Shown: piece by piece, positions 1 to 8,510 of the stretch | Numbering within the stretch: position 1 is the first letter of the stretch | Layout: each line of letters begins with the position of its first letter | Assembly (NCBI GenBank): GCA_045577175.1 | Contig: JAZNHT010000028.1 | Location: 1 to 45,319, forward strand | Origin: SIG701 sp045577175 | GTDB taxonomy: Bacteria > Bacillota > Clostridia > Oscillospirales > CAG-272 | Direction of reading: 5' to 3' | Length of the DNA stretch: 45,319 nt | Notes under the pieces: generated by a model | The model's input: only the letters and a program-made list of their open reading frames with translations | Database searches by the model: none | What the model was told of the DNA's origin: nothing | Translations under genes and position numbers: made by a program

Positions 1-1743
1 AACCTGATCGGTCGTACAGGTTGCGGCAGCACCTGCCGTGTGCTTGTAAGAAGTCTCCTTCTGAGCAACGGTAACCGTGCCGCAGACGGTACACTGCTTA
101 CCTTCCGTCAGACCCTTTGTAGTACAGGTGCCCTCTACTGCAGGAATCGTTTCCTCGGTATGATCGATCGTAGCAACAATTTCCTGTGCAACGGTGATCT
201 TACCGCACTCAACACACATCTGACCTTCCGTCAGACCGGTTTCGGTACAGGTAGGTTCTACTGCGGGAATCGTTTCAAACTCCGTATGCTCATGTGCTTC
301 GTAGGTGTACTTGAATCCGTAGTAGTACTGGGTTGCGGTGGTACCGACAGCTCTCGAGAAGCTGAAGACGTGCTCGCCGGCATCAAGGTAAATGCCATCC
401 ATGCCGTAGTAGGTCTTGGGCGTGGTTGCACCGGCACTCTGGAACACGAAGTTATACCAGTCGCCGTCATCCACACGAGCCGGAATGTAGGCGGTTCCAT
501 CCTGTGTACCCGAAGCAATGAATGCGAAGGAGTAGAAACCGTCAACGGGTGCCTCAAACGTAACCTGGTAGGTGGGACGGTTTGCCCAGATTACCTCTTT
601 CTGTGCAGGCGTGGAGCCGCCCCACAGGGTGATCCAACCGCGACCGGAAGCATCCGGGTAGTGACCTGCAACGTTGTAATTCGGGCCGTTCTTCGCTGCC
701 CAATATTTTACGTTATTGTAGAGCCACGGCTGAACGTCAACGTAATCAACGAAGTTGAGCGTGACAGCCTCGGCATCCACGAAGGGATCGGTAGGTGTTG
801 TTGTGCCGATCTCGGTTGCAACCTGGCAGTCTGCACAATCGGCGATATATGCGTATCCGCAGAACTGCACCAGCTCGCAGACGCTACACGTAGCGTTCAC
901 TGCGTGCGGATGAGCCTCTTCTGTCGTGTACGTGAATTTGTGACCGCCGGGATTCAGAATCTTGCCGCAAACGGTACAAACCTGATCGGTCGTACAGGTG
1001 GCTGCATCGCCTGCCGTATGAGCAGCAAGAGCAGTAGCTTCCTGTGCAACGGTGACCGTGCCGCACTCGACACACTTCTGACCTTCCGTCAGACCGGTTT
1101 CGGTACAGGTAGATGCTACTGCGGGAATCGTTTCGAACTCCGTATGCTCATGCGCTACGTAAGTATAATTGAAACCGTAGTAGTACTGGGTTGCGGAGGT
1201 ATCGACTGCCATCGAGAAATGGAAGACGTGCTCGCCGGCATCAAGGTAAATGTTGTCCATACCGTAGTAGGTATTGGGTGCACTATAGCCACAACCTGTG
1301 GTCTTAACATGATACCACTCGCCGTCATTCACACGGATCGGAACGTAGCCCTCTCCGGTCGCTCCGCCTGCAACTCTGAAGGCGAAGGAGTAGTAGCCGT
1401 TAATGGGTGCTTCAAACGTAACCTGGTATGTAGGGAGATCCTTCCAAAGCGCCTCCTTCTGCGCATCGTTGCTTCCGCCCCACAGGGTAACGTAGCCGCG
1501 AGCGTCCGGCCGGAAGCCTACGACTGAATAGTTGGGACCATTATGGCTTGCCCAATACTCCGTGTTGTTGAACAGCTGGGGCTGTTCATCAACATAATCA
1601 ACGAAGTTCTTGGTAATAACGGTCTCAGCGTTTTCGAAAGCAGCCGTCGGCGTTGTCGAGCTGATTTCGGTTGCTGCAAAGCTCGTGACGACTGCAAACA
1701 CAGCCAGCAGAGCGCACAGCATGAGAGAGAATAACCTTTTCAT
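1..1743 (-). CDS. Secreted repeat protein, 3' end cut by window edge
   Basis: The frame is open from an ATG at 1743 to the left edge (581 codons), so the C-terminus is missing. The start MKRLFSLMLCALLAVFAVV is a classic signal peptide ending near SFAA, so export is expected. Two copies of a domain of about 180 residues follow (roughly residues 30-195 and 250-440). Each begins with an FVDYVD..P.L.NN..YWA motif, has a TLWGGS..AQKE segment and a PTYQVTFEAP.NG.YSFAF strand, and ends near TQYYYGF.YTY. After each come tandem modules of the type TCTETGLTEGQ.C..CG, a Cys-rich repeat common in clostridial surface proteins. AAAGGA lies upstream of the start. Binding or adhesion is an inference; no catalytic motif was seen. 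Confidence 0.9.
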   Translation of the reverse strand, partial: MKRLFSLMLCALLAVFAVVTSFAATEISSTTPTAAFENAETVITKNFVDYVDEQPQLFNNTEYWASHNGPNYSVVGFRPDARGYVTLWGGSNDAQKEALWKDLPTYQVTFEAPINGYYSFAFRVAGGATGEGYVPIRVNDGEWYHVKTTGCGYSAPNTYYGMDNIYLDAGEHVFHFSMAVDTSATQYYYGFNYTYVAHEHTEFETIPAVASTCTETGLTEGQKCVECGTVTVAQEATALAAHTAGDAATCTTDQVCTVCGKILNPGGHKFTYTTEEAHPHAVNATCSVCELVQFCGYAYIADCADCQVATEIGTTTPTDPFVDAEAVTLNFVDYVDVQPWLYNNVKYWAAKNGPNYNVAGHYPDASGRGWITLWGGSTPAQKEVIWANRPTYQVTFEAPVDGFYSFAFIASGTQDGTAYIPARVDDGDWYNFVFQSAGATTPKTYYGMDGIYLDAGEHVFSFSRAVGTTATQYYYGFKYTYEAHEHTEFETIPAVEPTCTETGLTEGQMCVECGKITVAQEIVATIDHTEETIPAVEGTCTTKGLTEGKQCTVCGTVTVAQKETSYKHTAGAAATCTTDQV

Positions 1744-1802
1744 TGTGCCAAATCCTTTCTGAAATAAAATATTTTGTATGAAAGTAATAACTTTCAACTT
1801 AT

Positions 1803-1831
1803 ATTCTACTATGATTTTACCAACATGTCAA
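1803..1831 (-). promoter_or_regulatory. Sigma-A promoter of the secreted repeat protein
   Basis: Read on the minus strand, TTGACA (1826-1831) and TAGAAT (1803-1808) are separated by exactly 17 bp. They lie about 60 bp upstream of the ATG at 1743. Confidence 0.75.
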
Positions 1832-1884
1832 CAAGTTTTTTCAAAATAAAAAACTTTTGTCAAAATCGTGCATCGCACCCTCTT

Positions 1885-2313
1885 TTATTTGTTGAACTCA
1901 TGCAAAAAACGTTCCATGGATGCAAGCGTATGCGGCTCGATGAAATGCTCGATCTTCTCCGTTTGGGAAAGCTCATCCTCCGTTTTATTCAGCAGGCAGA
2001 AAAATCGGTGAATAATCTCATGGCGGCGGACGAGAAACGCCCCCGTGCTTCTTCCGTACTCGGTGAGCGTGACGTATCCGTACCGTTCGGCAAAGACGCA
2101 TCCGCTTTCGGACAGATGCGCGATCATTTTGGTCGCCGAGGATGGTGTGACGTGCAGCTTCCGTGCGAGCACGCCGACGCGCACGGGATCGCCGTTTTCG
2201 CTGAGTCTTGCGATCATTTCGAGATAATCCTCCATGGACGGCGTGATCGCCCGCCGTTCCGCCTCTCTGTAGCCGTTGAGCGTGCGAAAATTCTCCTCAC
2301 GATCCTCTGTCAC
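1885..2313 (-). CDS. DtxR/MntR-family metal-dependent repressor
   Basis: This 142-residue protein has an N-terminal winged helix (ITPSMEDYLEMI, then LARKLHVTPSSATKMIAHL) and a helical dimerisation/metal domain. The MntR-type ligand pattern appears intact: D and E in SMEDYLE, H in RRHEIIH, and E..EH in TEKIEHFIE. There is no C-terminal SH3-like domain, as in MntR and unlike DtxR/IdeR. The start is GTG at 2313, with GGAGG about 10 nt upstream. It is divergent from feoA-feoB, so it most likely represses the Feo system under Fe(II) or Mn(II) sufficiency. The metal specificity is inferred, not seen. Confidence 0.88.
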   Translation of the reverse strand: MTEDREENFRTLNGYREAERRAITPSMEDYLEMIARLSENGDPVRVGVLARKLHVTPSSATKMIAHLSESGCVFAERYGYVTLTEYGRSTGAFLVRRHEIIHRFFCLLNKTEDELSQTEKIEHFIEPHTLASMERFLHEFNK

Positions 2314-2342
2314 AATTCGTCAACCTCCGACATATAGTAATA

Positions 2343-2362
2343 TAGGAAAGAAAGTTTCCCTA
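2343..2362. promoter_or_regulatory. Candidate metal-repressor operator upstream of feoA
   Basis: Imperfect inverted repeat TAGGAAA-gaaag-TTTCCCTA in the 77-bp gap between the divergent DtxR/MntR-type gene and feoA. Its size and place suit a DtxR-family operator. The match to a family consensus is only partial, so this is an inference. Confidence 0.4.
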
Positions 2363-2390
2363 CGGAAAAATATGCACGGAGGAATTTTTT

Positions 2391-2645
2391 ATGCTTTCAA
2401 TTGACAGTACAAGTACGCCGACCGTACCGATGTGCACCCTCAAGCCGGGCGATTTTGCCACGGTGCGCGCGCTTACCGTATCGGGCGGCATCCGCCGCAG
2501 ACTTCTGGATATAGGACTCGTCCCGGGCGCACAGATCGCCTGTGTGGGAGTCAGTCCGCTTGGGGATCCGTCCGCCTACCGCATCTGCGGTGCGGTAATC
2601 GCCCTGCGCGCCGAGGACTGCCGCGGCATCCTTGTGGAGGCGTGA
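2391..2645 (+). CDS. feoA: FeoA, ferrous iron transport accessory protein
   Basis: An 84-residue single SH3-like FeoA domain with the family hallmarks LKPGDFATV, RRRLLDIGLVPGAQI and YRICGAVIALR. FeoA is a small cytoplasmic protein that acts with the FeoB permease in Fe(II) uptake. GGAGG (2378-2382) lies 8 nt before the ATG. The stop codon is one base from the feoB start, so the two genes are co-transcribed and probably translationally coupled. A palindromic candidate operator lies just upstream. Confidence 0.93.
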   Translation: MLSIDSTSTPTVPMCTLKPGDFATVRALTVSGGIRRRLLDIGLVPGAQIACVGVSPLGDPSAYRICGAVIALRAEDCRGILVEA

Positions 2646-2646
2646 G

Positions 2647-4554
2647 ATGGGACTGATGAAAGATTCTCTTGCCGCAGATTTGGGCGGCACGGTACAAGAG
2701 GGAGAATACCTGATCGCGCTCATGGGGAATCCGAACGTGGGAAAAAGCACCGTTTTCAATGCGCTGACGGGACTGCATCAGCACACAGGCAACTGGTCGG
2801 GCAAGACGGTCGGGGCGGCGTTCGGCAATTTTTCGCACGGTGGGCGCACGTACTGTGTTGCCGATCTGCCCGGGACGTATTCCTTGCACGCGCACTCCCC
2901 CGAGGAGGAGATCGCACGGGATTTTCTCACGAAATCGTCTCCGCATCTGACGGTGGTCGTGTGCGATGCGACGTGCCTCAAGCGGAATCTGCATCTCGTT
3001 TTGCAGATTCTTAAGGTGACGCCGCGCGTGCTCGTCTGCGTGAATCTGATGGATGAGGCAAAAAAACGGCGGATTCGCCTGAATCTGCCGCTGCTTGAAA
3101 AGCGGCTGGGCGTGCCCGTTGTGGGAATCTCCGCGCGGCGGAAGGAGGACATCCGCCGACTGACGGAGAGAATCGCTGACGCAGCAGACGCGCCGATCGA
3201 AACGGAAGGTGGCTGCAAGCAGCGCGGCGCACGCACGTCCGCTGATGAAACGGCGGTCGAGACCGTGCGTGCCGCCGAGGAAATCGCGGACGGCGTGGTG
3301 CACGAAGAAACGCGGGAAAAATCGCGCGAGGAGAAAATCGACCGCGTTCTGACGGGGCGCGTGATGGCGTATCCCGTGATGCTGGCACTTTTGCTCGTTG
3401 TATTCTGGATCACCATCGTCGGCGCGAATGTGCCGTCGTCATGGCTGTCGACGTTCTTTACATCGTTTGAATCCCCCCTGTACGGCGCGCTCACAAAACT
3501 CGGCGCACCCGTATTCCTTGCCGAGATGCTCGTGTACGGGATGTATCGCGTGCTTTCGTGGGTGGTGTCCGTCATGCTGCCGCCGATGGCGATCTTTTTT
3601 CCGATGTTCACGCTTCTTGAGGACGTGGGATACCTGCCGCGCATCGCGTACAATCTGGATCGGTGCTTTCAGAAATGCAGTACGTGCGGCAAGCAGGCTT
3701 TGACGATGTGCATGGGATTCGGCTGCAACGCCGCAGGCGTGGTCGGATGCCGCATCATTGATTCGCCCAGAGAGCGGCTGATCGCTATTTTGACAAACAG
3801 CTTCGTGCCGTGCAACGGGCGGTTTCCGCTTCTGATTGCGATGACGTCGATGTTCTTTATCTCAACGGGGTCCGCCCTCGGATCGCTTGCAGGCGCGGCA
3901 TTTCTCGCGCTGATTATCGTGATCTCCGTCGCCGTAACGCTCGGCGTATCGGCACTCCTTTCAAAAACGGTGCTTAGAGGGCTTCCCTCCTCTTTTACGC
4001 TGGAGCTTCCGCCGTACCGCCGCCCCGTAATCCTGTCCGTGCTCGTGCGGTCTGTGCTGGATCGGACGCTGTTCGTGCTTGGCCGTGCCGCCGCCGTTGC
4101 CGCCCCTGCGGGGATTCTCATTTGGATTTTGGCAAACGTAAAAATCGGAGGCGGCACGGTATTCGCGCACCTCACCGGCGTGCTCGATCCGATCGGGCGT
4201 GTGATGGGCATGGACGGCGTGATTCTTCTCGCATTCATCCTCGGATTTCCTGCGAACGAAACGGTGATCCCCATTATGATGATGGGGTATCTGTCCTCGG
4301 GAACGCTTTCGGAATACGGATCGCTGACGGAGCTTCACACCATTCTTGTCACAAACGGATGGACACCGCTGACGGCGGTCTGCGTGATCCTGTTCAGTCT
4401 GATGCACTGGCCATGCTCGACTACGATGCTGACAATCCGCAAAGAAACAGGCAGCTTCAAATGGACGGCACTCGCATTTCTCCTGCCGACTGCGATCGGT
4501 GCTGCTGTGTGCATTCTCGTAAACGGAATCGTGCATCTCGCGCAGTTGTTTTAG
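2647..4554 (+). CDS. feoB: FeoB, Fe(II) transporter with N-terminal G domain
   Basis: A 635-residue GTP-binding ferrous iron permease of the inner membrane. The N-terminal G domain shows G1 GNPNVGKS, G3 DLPGTYSL, G4 NLMD and G5-like SAR. A charged linker (about residues 185-235) precedes two gate regions with several hydrophobic helices and the conserved FGCNAAGV.GCRIID and NSFVPCNGR motifs. The ATG at 2647 is preferred over a TTG 15 bp upstream because GGAGG (2636-2640) sits 6 nt before it. The length is near the short end for FeoB; no FeoC-like gene follows. The stop codon lies inside the CIRCE element of clpB. Confidence 0.95.
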   Translation: MGLMKDSLAADLGGTVQEGEYLIALMGNPNVGKSTVFNALTGLHQHTGNWSGKTVGAAFGNFSHGGRTYCVADLPGTYSLHAHSPEEEIARDFLTKSSPHLTVVVCDATCLKRNLHLVLQILKVTPRVLVCVNLMDEAKKRRIRLNLPLLEKRLGVPVVGISARRKEDIRRLTERIADAADAPIETEGGCKQRGARTSADETAVETVRAAEEIADGVVHEETREKSREEKIDRVLTGRVMAYPVMLALLLVVFWITIVGANVPSSWLSTFFTSFESPLYGALTKLGAPVFLAEMLVYGMYRVLSWVVSVMLPPMAIFFPMFTLLEDVGYLPRIAYNLDRCFQKCSTCGKQALTMCMGFGCNAAGVVGCRIIDSPRERLIAILTNSFVPCNGRFPLLIAMTSMFFISTGSALGSLAGAAFLALIIVISVAVTLGVSALLSKTVLRGLPSSFTLELPPYRRPVILSVLVRSVLDRTLFVLGRAAAVAAPAGILIWILANVKIGGGTVFAHLTGVLDPIGRVMGMDGVILLAFILGFPANETVIPIMMMGYLSSGTLSEYGSLTELHTILVTNGWTPLTAVCVILFSLMHWPCSTTMLTIRKETGSFKWTALAFLLPTAIGAAVCILVNGIVHLAQLF

Positions 4555-4577
4555 CACTCCTTTCGCAAGAGTGCTAA
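4551..4577 (+). promoter_or_regulatory. CIRCE element (HrcA operator) for clpB
   Basis: Perfect inverted repeat TTAGCACTC (4551-4559), 9-nt spacer, GAGTGCTAA (4569-4577). This matches the CIRCE consensus exactly, so HrcA control of clpB is strongly indicated. The left arm overlaps the feoB stop codon (4552-4554). Confidence 0.95.
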
Positions 4578-4662
4578 TGTTTACGGATTCGTCATAATTC
4601 TCGGTATGCGTGTTCACAATCATACGGTATCATACTGTTTGTAAGGGGATAGAATAAACGGT

Positions 4663-4708
4663 AAGGAGAAGCGGCACCGCACACCCCATTCACCTGCGGG
4701 CGTGCCGC
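4663..4708 (+). promoter_or_regulatory. clpB leader: Shine-Dalgarno followed by a GC-rich hairpin
   Basis: AAGGAG (4663-4668) is the only good ribosome binding site before clpB but lies 51 nt from the ATG at 4720. In between, GCGGCAC (4671-4677) can pair with GTGCCGC (4702-4708), and CGC/GCG can pair further inside. Looping this out would bring the site to about 13 nt from the start. An in-frame TGA at 4714-4716 excludes an upstream start. Confidence 0.45.
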
Positions 4709-4719
4709 GCGTATGAATC

Positions 4720-7311
4720 ATGAACACACAAAAGCTGACACAAAAGAGCCTGGAATCCGTACAGCTCGCGCGGGACATCGCGATCGAGCACGGAAATCAA
4801 CAGCTGCACGCACTGCATCTGTGGTCGGCACTGCTCTCCCAATCGGACAGTCTCATCACGGAAATGATGAAAACGATGGGCGTGAGCGTCTCGGATTTGT
4901 CCGACGAAATTAGCAACGCCATCGGCGGATTGCCAAAAATCAGCGGCAGCATTGATCCCGAGCAGGTGTATCTGACACGCGAGCTGAATGACGCGCTCTC
5001 TGCCGCCGAACGGGAAGCGGCATCCATGCAGGATGAATTTGTTTCGGTAGAGCATCTGTTCCTCGGTATCCTTGAGAAGGCGGATCGCCAGACGAAGGAG
5101 CTCCTCGCACGGCATGGGATCACGAAGAAAAAGTTCCTTGAGGTTTTGAAGACGGTACGCGGCAACACGCGCGTGACGAGCCAGAATCCCGAAGCCACGT
5201 ACGACGCGCTGAAAAAATACGGTTCCGATCTCGTCGAGATGGCGCGTCGGCAGAAGCTGGATCCCGTGATCGGGCGCGATGACGAAATCCGCAACGTGAT
5301 CCGCATCCTGTCGCGAAAGACGAAGAACAATCCGTGTCTGATCGGTGAGCCGGGCGTCGGCAAAACAGCGATCGCAGAGGGGCTTGCCCAGCGGATCGTG
5401 CACGGCGACGTGCCCGACAATCTGAAAGGACGCACGATTTTCTCCCTCGACATGGGCGCGCTGATTGCCGGTGCGAAATACCGCGGCGAATTTGAGGAGC
5501 GTCTCAAAGCCGTTCTGAACGAAGTCAAGGAGAGCGACGGGCAGATCATCCTGTTTATCGATGAGCTGCACACGATTGTCGGCGCCGGAAAAACGGACGG
5601 CGCCATGGACGCAGGCAATCTCTTAAAGCCGATGCTTGCACGCGGTGAACTCCACTGCATCGGTGCGACGACGCTCAACGAATACCGCCAGTATATCGAA
5701 AAGGATGCAGCACTGGAGAGACGTTTTCAGCCCGTTCTCGTGGAGGAGCCGACCGTGGCGGACACGATCACGATCCTGCGCGGACTGAAGGAGAAATACG
5801 AGATCTTTCACGGCGTGAAGATCCAGGATCAGTCGCTCATCACGGCGGCAACGCTGTCGGGGCGGTACATCTCCGACCGCTTCCTTCCCGACAAGGCGAT
5901 CGACCTCGTGGATGAGGCGTGCGCGCTGATTAAAACGGAAATGAACTCAATGCCGACGGAGATGGATGAAATCTCCCGCAAAATCATGCAGCTCGAAATC
6001 GAGGAAGCCGCCCTGACGAAGGAGACAGATAAGCTCTCCGTCGAGCGTTTGAGTGCCATCCGCGCCGAGCTTTCGGAAATGCGCGAGAATTTCTCGCAGA
6101 TGAAGGCGCGGTGGGAGAACGAAAAGCAGGCGATCACGCGCGTGCAGAAGCTGCGTGAGGAGATCGATGCGACCGGTGCCGCCATTGAGCGCGCGCAGAA
6201 CGAGTACGATCTGACGAAGGCGGCGGAGCTGAAATTCGGCAAGCTCCCCGAGCTGCAAAAGCAGCTTGCCGAGGCGGAAGCGGAGGCGGAAACGAACAAA
6301 AAGACCACCCTGCTCCGCGACACGGTGACAGAGGAGGAGATCGCGCGGATCATCTCCCGCTGGACGGGGATTCCGCTTGCCAAGCTGATGGAGGGCGAGC
6401 GCGAAAAGCTGCTCCATCTGGATGACACACTCCACCGCCGCGTGGTCGGGCAGGATGAGGCTGTCGCACGCGTGACGGACGCGATTCTGCGCTCCCGTGC
6501 CGGAATCCAGGATCCGCGCCGTCCGATCGGTTCGTTTTTGTTCCTCGGTCCGACCGGCGTGGGCAAGACGGAGCTTGCGAAAGCACTCGCCGAGGCTTTG
6601 TTTGACGACGAGCACAGCATGATTCGCATCGACATGAGCGAATACATGGAGAAATACTCGACGTCCCGTCTGATCGGTGCGCCTCCCGGATACGTCGGCT
6701 ATGACGAGGGCGGTCAGCTGACGGAAGCGGTGCGCCGCCGCCCGTATGCGGTCGTTCTGTTTGATGAGGTGGAGAAAGCACATCCCGATGTGTTCAACGT
6801 GCTCTTACAGGTGCTGGACGATGGGCGGATCACGGACAGCCAGGGACGCACGGTCGATTTCAAAAACACGATCATCATTATGACGAGCAATCTCGGCTCG
6901 GATGTGATTCTCGACGGGATCACGGACGCAGGCGAGATCAGCGAGAACGCACGGGAGACGGTGCACGCGCTTCTGAAGCGTTCATTCCGCCCCGAATTTC
7001 TCAACCGCATGGACGAGATCGTGTTCTACAAGCCGCTGACGAAAGAGAACATCCGCGGTATCGTGGATTTGCTGCTTCGTGATCTGGAAAAGCGGCTTGC
7101 CGACCGCCGTCTTACACTGACGGTAAGCGATGCGGCGAAGGATCACATCGCGGATGCGGGCTACGATCCCGTATACGGCGCACGTCCGCTGAAGCGATAC
7201 TTGCAGACGCATCTGGAAACGGTGATCGCAAGAAAGATTTTAGCAGACGATCCCGCGCCGGAGACGGTGCTGGCTGTCGATTTCGACGGAAAAGCGATCA
7301 CGGTGGAGTAA
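4720..7311 (+). CDS. clpB: ClpB, AAA+ disaggregase
   Basis: An 863-residue Hsp104/ClpB chaperone that extracts proteins from aggregates together with DnaK. Domains in order: Clp_N repeats (about 1-145), AAA-1 with Walker A GEPGVGKT (near residue 208) and the IDELHTIVGAGK loop, a long coiled-coil middle domain (about 405-525, absent from ClpA/ClpC), AAA-2 with GPTGVGKT (near 610) and the GYVGYDEGG pore-loop region, and the C-terminal D2-small domain. The start MNTQKLTQKS matches typical ClpB N-termini. The CIRCE element upstream predicts HrcA-controlled heat-shock expression. Confidence 0.97.
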   Translation: MNTQKLTQKSLESVQLARDIAIEHGNQQLHALHLWSALLSQSDSLITEMMKTMGVSVSDLSDEISNAIGGLPKISGSIDPEQVYLTRELNDALSAAEREAASMQDEFVSVEHLFLGILEKADRQTKELLARHGITKKKFLEVLKTVRGNTRVTSQNPEATYDALKKYGSDLVEMARRQKLDPVIGRDDEIRNVIRILSRKTKNNPCLIGEPGVGKTAIAEGLAQRIVHGDVPDNLKGRTIFSLDMGALIAGAKYRGEFEERLKAVLNEVKESDGQIILFIDELHTIVGAGKTDGAMDAGNLLKPMLARGELHCIGATTLNEYRQYIEKDAALERRFQPVLVEEPTVADTITILRGLKEKYEIFHGVKIQDQSLITAATLSGRYISDRFLPDKAIDLVDEACALIKTEMNSMPTEMDEISRKIMQLEIEEAALTKETDKLSVERLSAIRAELSEMRENFSQMKARWENEKQAITRVQKLREEIDATGAAIERAQNEYDLTKAAELKFGKLPELQKQLAEAEAEAETNKKTTLLRDTVTEEEIARIISRWTGIPLAKLMEGEREKLLHLDDTLHRRVVGQDEAVARVTDAILRSRAGIQDPRRPIGSFLFLGPTGVGKTELAKALAEALFDDEHSMIRIDMSEYMEKYSTSRLIGAPPGYVGYDEGGQLTEAVRRRPYAVVLFDEVEKAHPDVFNVLLQVLDDGRITDSQGRTVDFKNTIIIMTSNLGSDVILDGITDAGEISENARETVHALLKRSFRPEFLNRMDEIVFYKPLTKENIRGIVDLLLRDLEKRLADRRLTLTVSDAAKDHIADAGYDPVYGARPLKRYLQTHLETVIARKILADDPAPETVLAVDFDGKAITVE

Positions 7312-7356
7312 AGGTCATAACTACAGGTTGAGCTTTGCCGGTGGTTTTCAGAATAC

Positions 7357-7401
7357 AAAAAGATTCTCCTCATCGCATATGCGATTAGGAGAATCTTTTT
7401 T
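7357..7401. terminator. Bidirectional terminator between clpB and the convergent gene
   Basis: Long perfect stem AAAAAGATTCTCCT / AGGAGAATCTTTTT (7357-7370 and 7387-7400). The loop is itself self-complementary. A-run and T-run flanks suit both strands. Confidence 0.88.
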
Positions 7402-7426
7402 AGGAATGCAGGAAAATGTGTGATCC

Positions 7427-7990
7427 TTAATTAAGCAGCTGCTCAATCTTCTGTGTTTTTTCGGCTTCCGTAATCAAGCCCATTTCAGCCTGCTGTTCAA
7501 TTCTTCTGATAGCTTCAAAATTATCAACTTTCTTTTTTGCAATATCGAGCTTAACATCGTACTCCTCTTGAGTGAGAAGCTCCATTCCCAGAGCCTTATC
7601 CAGCTTGGCTTTTTCAGCAAGAAACTCTTCTTCAACCTGCTGTTTTTCACGAAGAACCTTCTTTTGCTTTATCTCTTTTTCAAGTTCCATGATCTTCTGT
7701 TCCAGTTCCTGTTTTTTGCTCATTTTTGGATCCATCAGTTTGAGAATATCGCTGACATCAATCCCAGGCATATCTCCACTTTCAAGAACGTAGTCCACAT
7801 ATTTTCTTCCTATTTGTATATACGAAGCATTAAGTTCTTGTTCAATTACGTTCACTTGTGATTTCAATGCAACCAGTTCACTCTGCTCTTGAGCAGTAAC
7901 CGCAACACTCGAACCAACAGTAGCCGCTGTTTTAAGAACACTGTTTCCTGCATTTCCTACTGCCTTTGTTACCTTGTCAAACAATCCCAT
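7427..7990 (-). CDS. Coiled-coil protein with SHOCT-like C-terminus
   Basis: A 187-residue protein of unknown function. The N-terminus (MGLFDKVTKAVGNAGNSVLK) looks amphipathic. Residues about 35-60 and 90-150 are heptad-rich, charged coiled coil. Two short motifs near the C-terminus (LDKALGMELLTQEEYDVK and AEMGLITEAEKTQKIEQLL) resemble SHOCT domains, short helical oligomerisation motifs. The ATG at 7990 follows GGAGG closely and is preferred over a TTG 15 bp upstream that overlaps that site. It is transcribed with the zinc-ribbon gene just upstream (21-bp gap). Base composition is AT-richer than the flanking genes. Confidence 0.82.
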   Translation of the reverse strand: MGLFDKVTKAVGNAGNSVLKTAATVGSSVAVTAQEQSELVALKSQVNVIEQELNASYIQIGRKYVDYVLESGDMPGIDVSDILKLMDPKMSKKQELEQKIMELEKEIKQKKVLREKQQVEEEFLAEKAKLDKALGMELLTQEEYDVKLDIAKKKVDNFEAIRRIEQQAEMGLITEAEKTQKIEQLLN

Positions 7991-8011
7991 TTTTGTATCC
8001 TCCAAAATTTT

Positions 8012-8449
8012 TCAAAATCTGTAACCGCATGCTTTGCAGCGGTATTTTTTCCCAATATCGCCGGTGCCCAAAATACCAAAGACACCGACCTTAACCACCT
8101 TGCCTACATTAGAAATCTTCTCTAATGTAATCGAATGACATACAGGACAATGCGCTTTTACTGCGCCGCTGTTATATTCATCAACTTTTTTCGCAATTTC
8201 GCACGCTCGCATTTCTTCGTTTTCTTTTATGATTTTCTTTTTTCTGGAACTCGTTTCCTCATCGTACTCAGCGTTTTGCTTGATTTTTGCCTCAAATTCT
8301 TCTCGTTTTTCTTGCGACGCAAACATCAAACCACTCGATGTTAAATACTCTCTCGGAACGGTTTCCATTTCATTACCACAAACCTCACAAACAACGGTAT
8401 CTTTCTTTGGTTTGCATATTAATCCGCATTTCTTGCAATAGACAAGCAT
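8012..8449 (-). CDS. Double zinc-ribbon protein
   Basis: A 145-residue protein with an N-terminal zinc ribbon (YCKKCG...CEVCG, about residues 3-30), a charged helical middle (about 45-90) and a C-terminal ribbon (CPVC...CKACG). The start at 8449 has AAAGGAG at good spacing; an earlier in-frame start lacks one. It forms a two-gene unit with the coiled-coil/SHOCT-like gene. No enzymatic motif was seen. It could be a protein- or nucleic-acid-binding adaptor, but that is a guess. Confidence 0.8.
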   Translation of the reverse strand: MLVYCKKCGLICKPKKDTVVCEVCGNEMETVPREYLTSSGLMFASQEKREEFEAKIKQNAEYDEETSSRKKKIIKENEEMRACEIAKKVDEYNSGAVKAHCPVCHSITLEKISNVGKVVKVGVFGILGTGDIGKKYRCKACGYRF

Positions 8450-8480
8450 GTTTTCTCTCCTTTCCCACAAATTATCAATA

Positions 8481-8494
8481 AAGATAGTTATCTT
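8481..8494. promoter_or_regulatory. Palindrome upstream of the zinc-ribbon gene
   Basis: AAGATA-gt-TATCTT, a perfect 6+6 inverted repeat 32 bp upstream of the zinc-ribbon start. It could be an operator, possibly for the adjacent HTH protein. No direct evidence. Confidence 0.3.
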
Positions 8495-8510
8495 AATTTA
8501 GATTCGAAAG

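Noticed and set aside
40..1527. Long open plus-strand frame opposite the secreted repeat protein
   Set aside because: It has no ribosome binding site or recognisable domain and is a repeat-rich shadow of the minus-strand gene, which has a signal peptide, promoter and coherent domain repeats.
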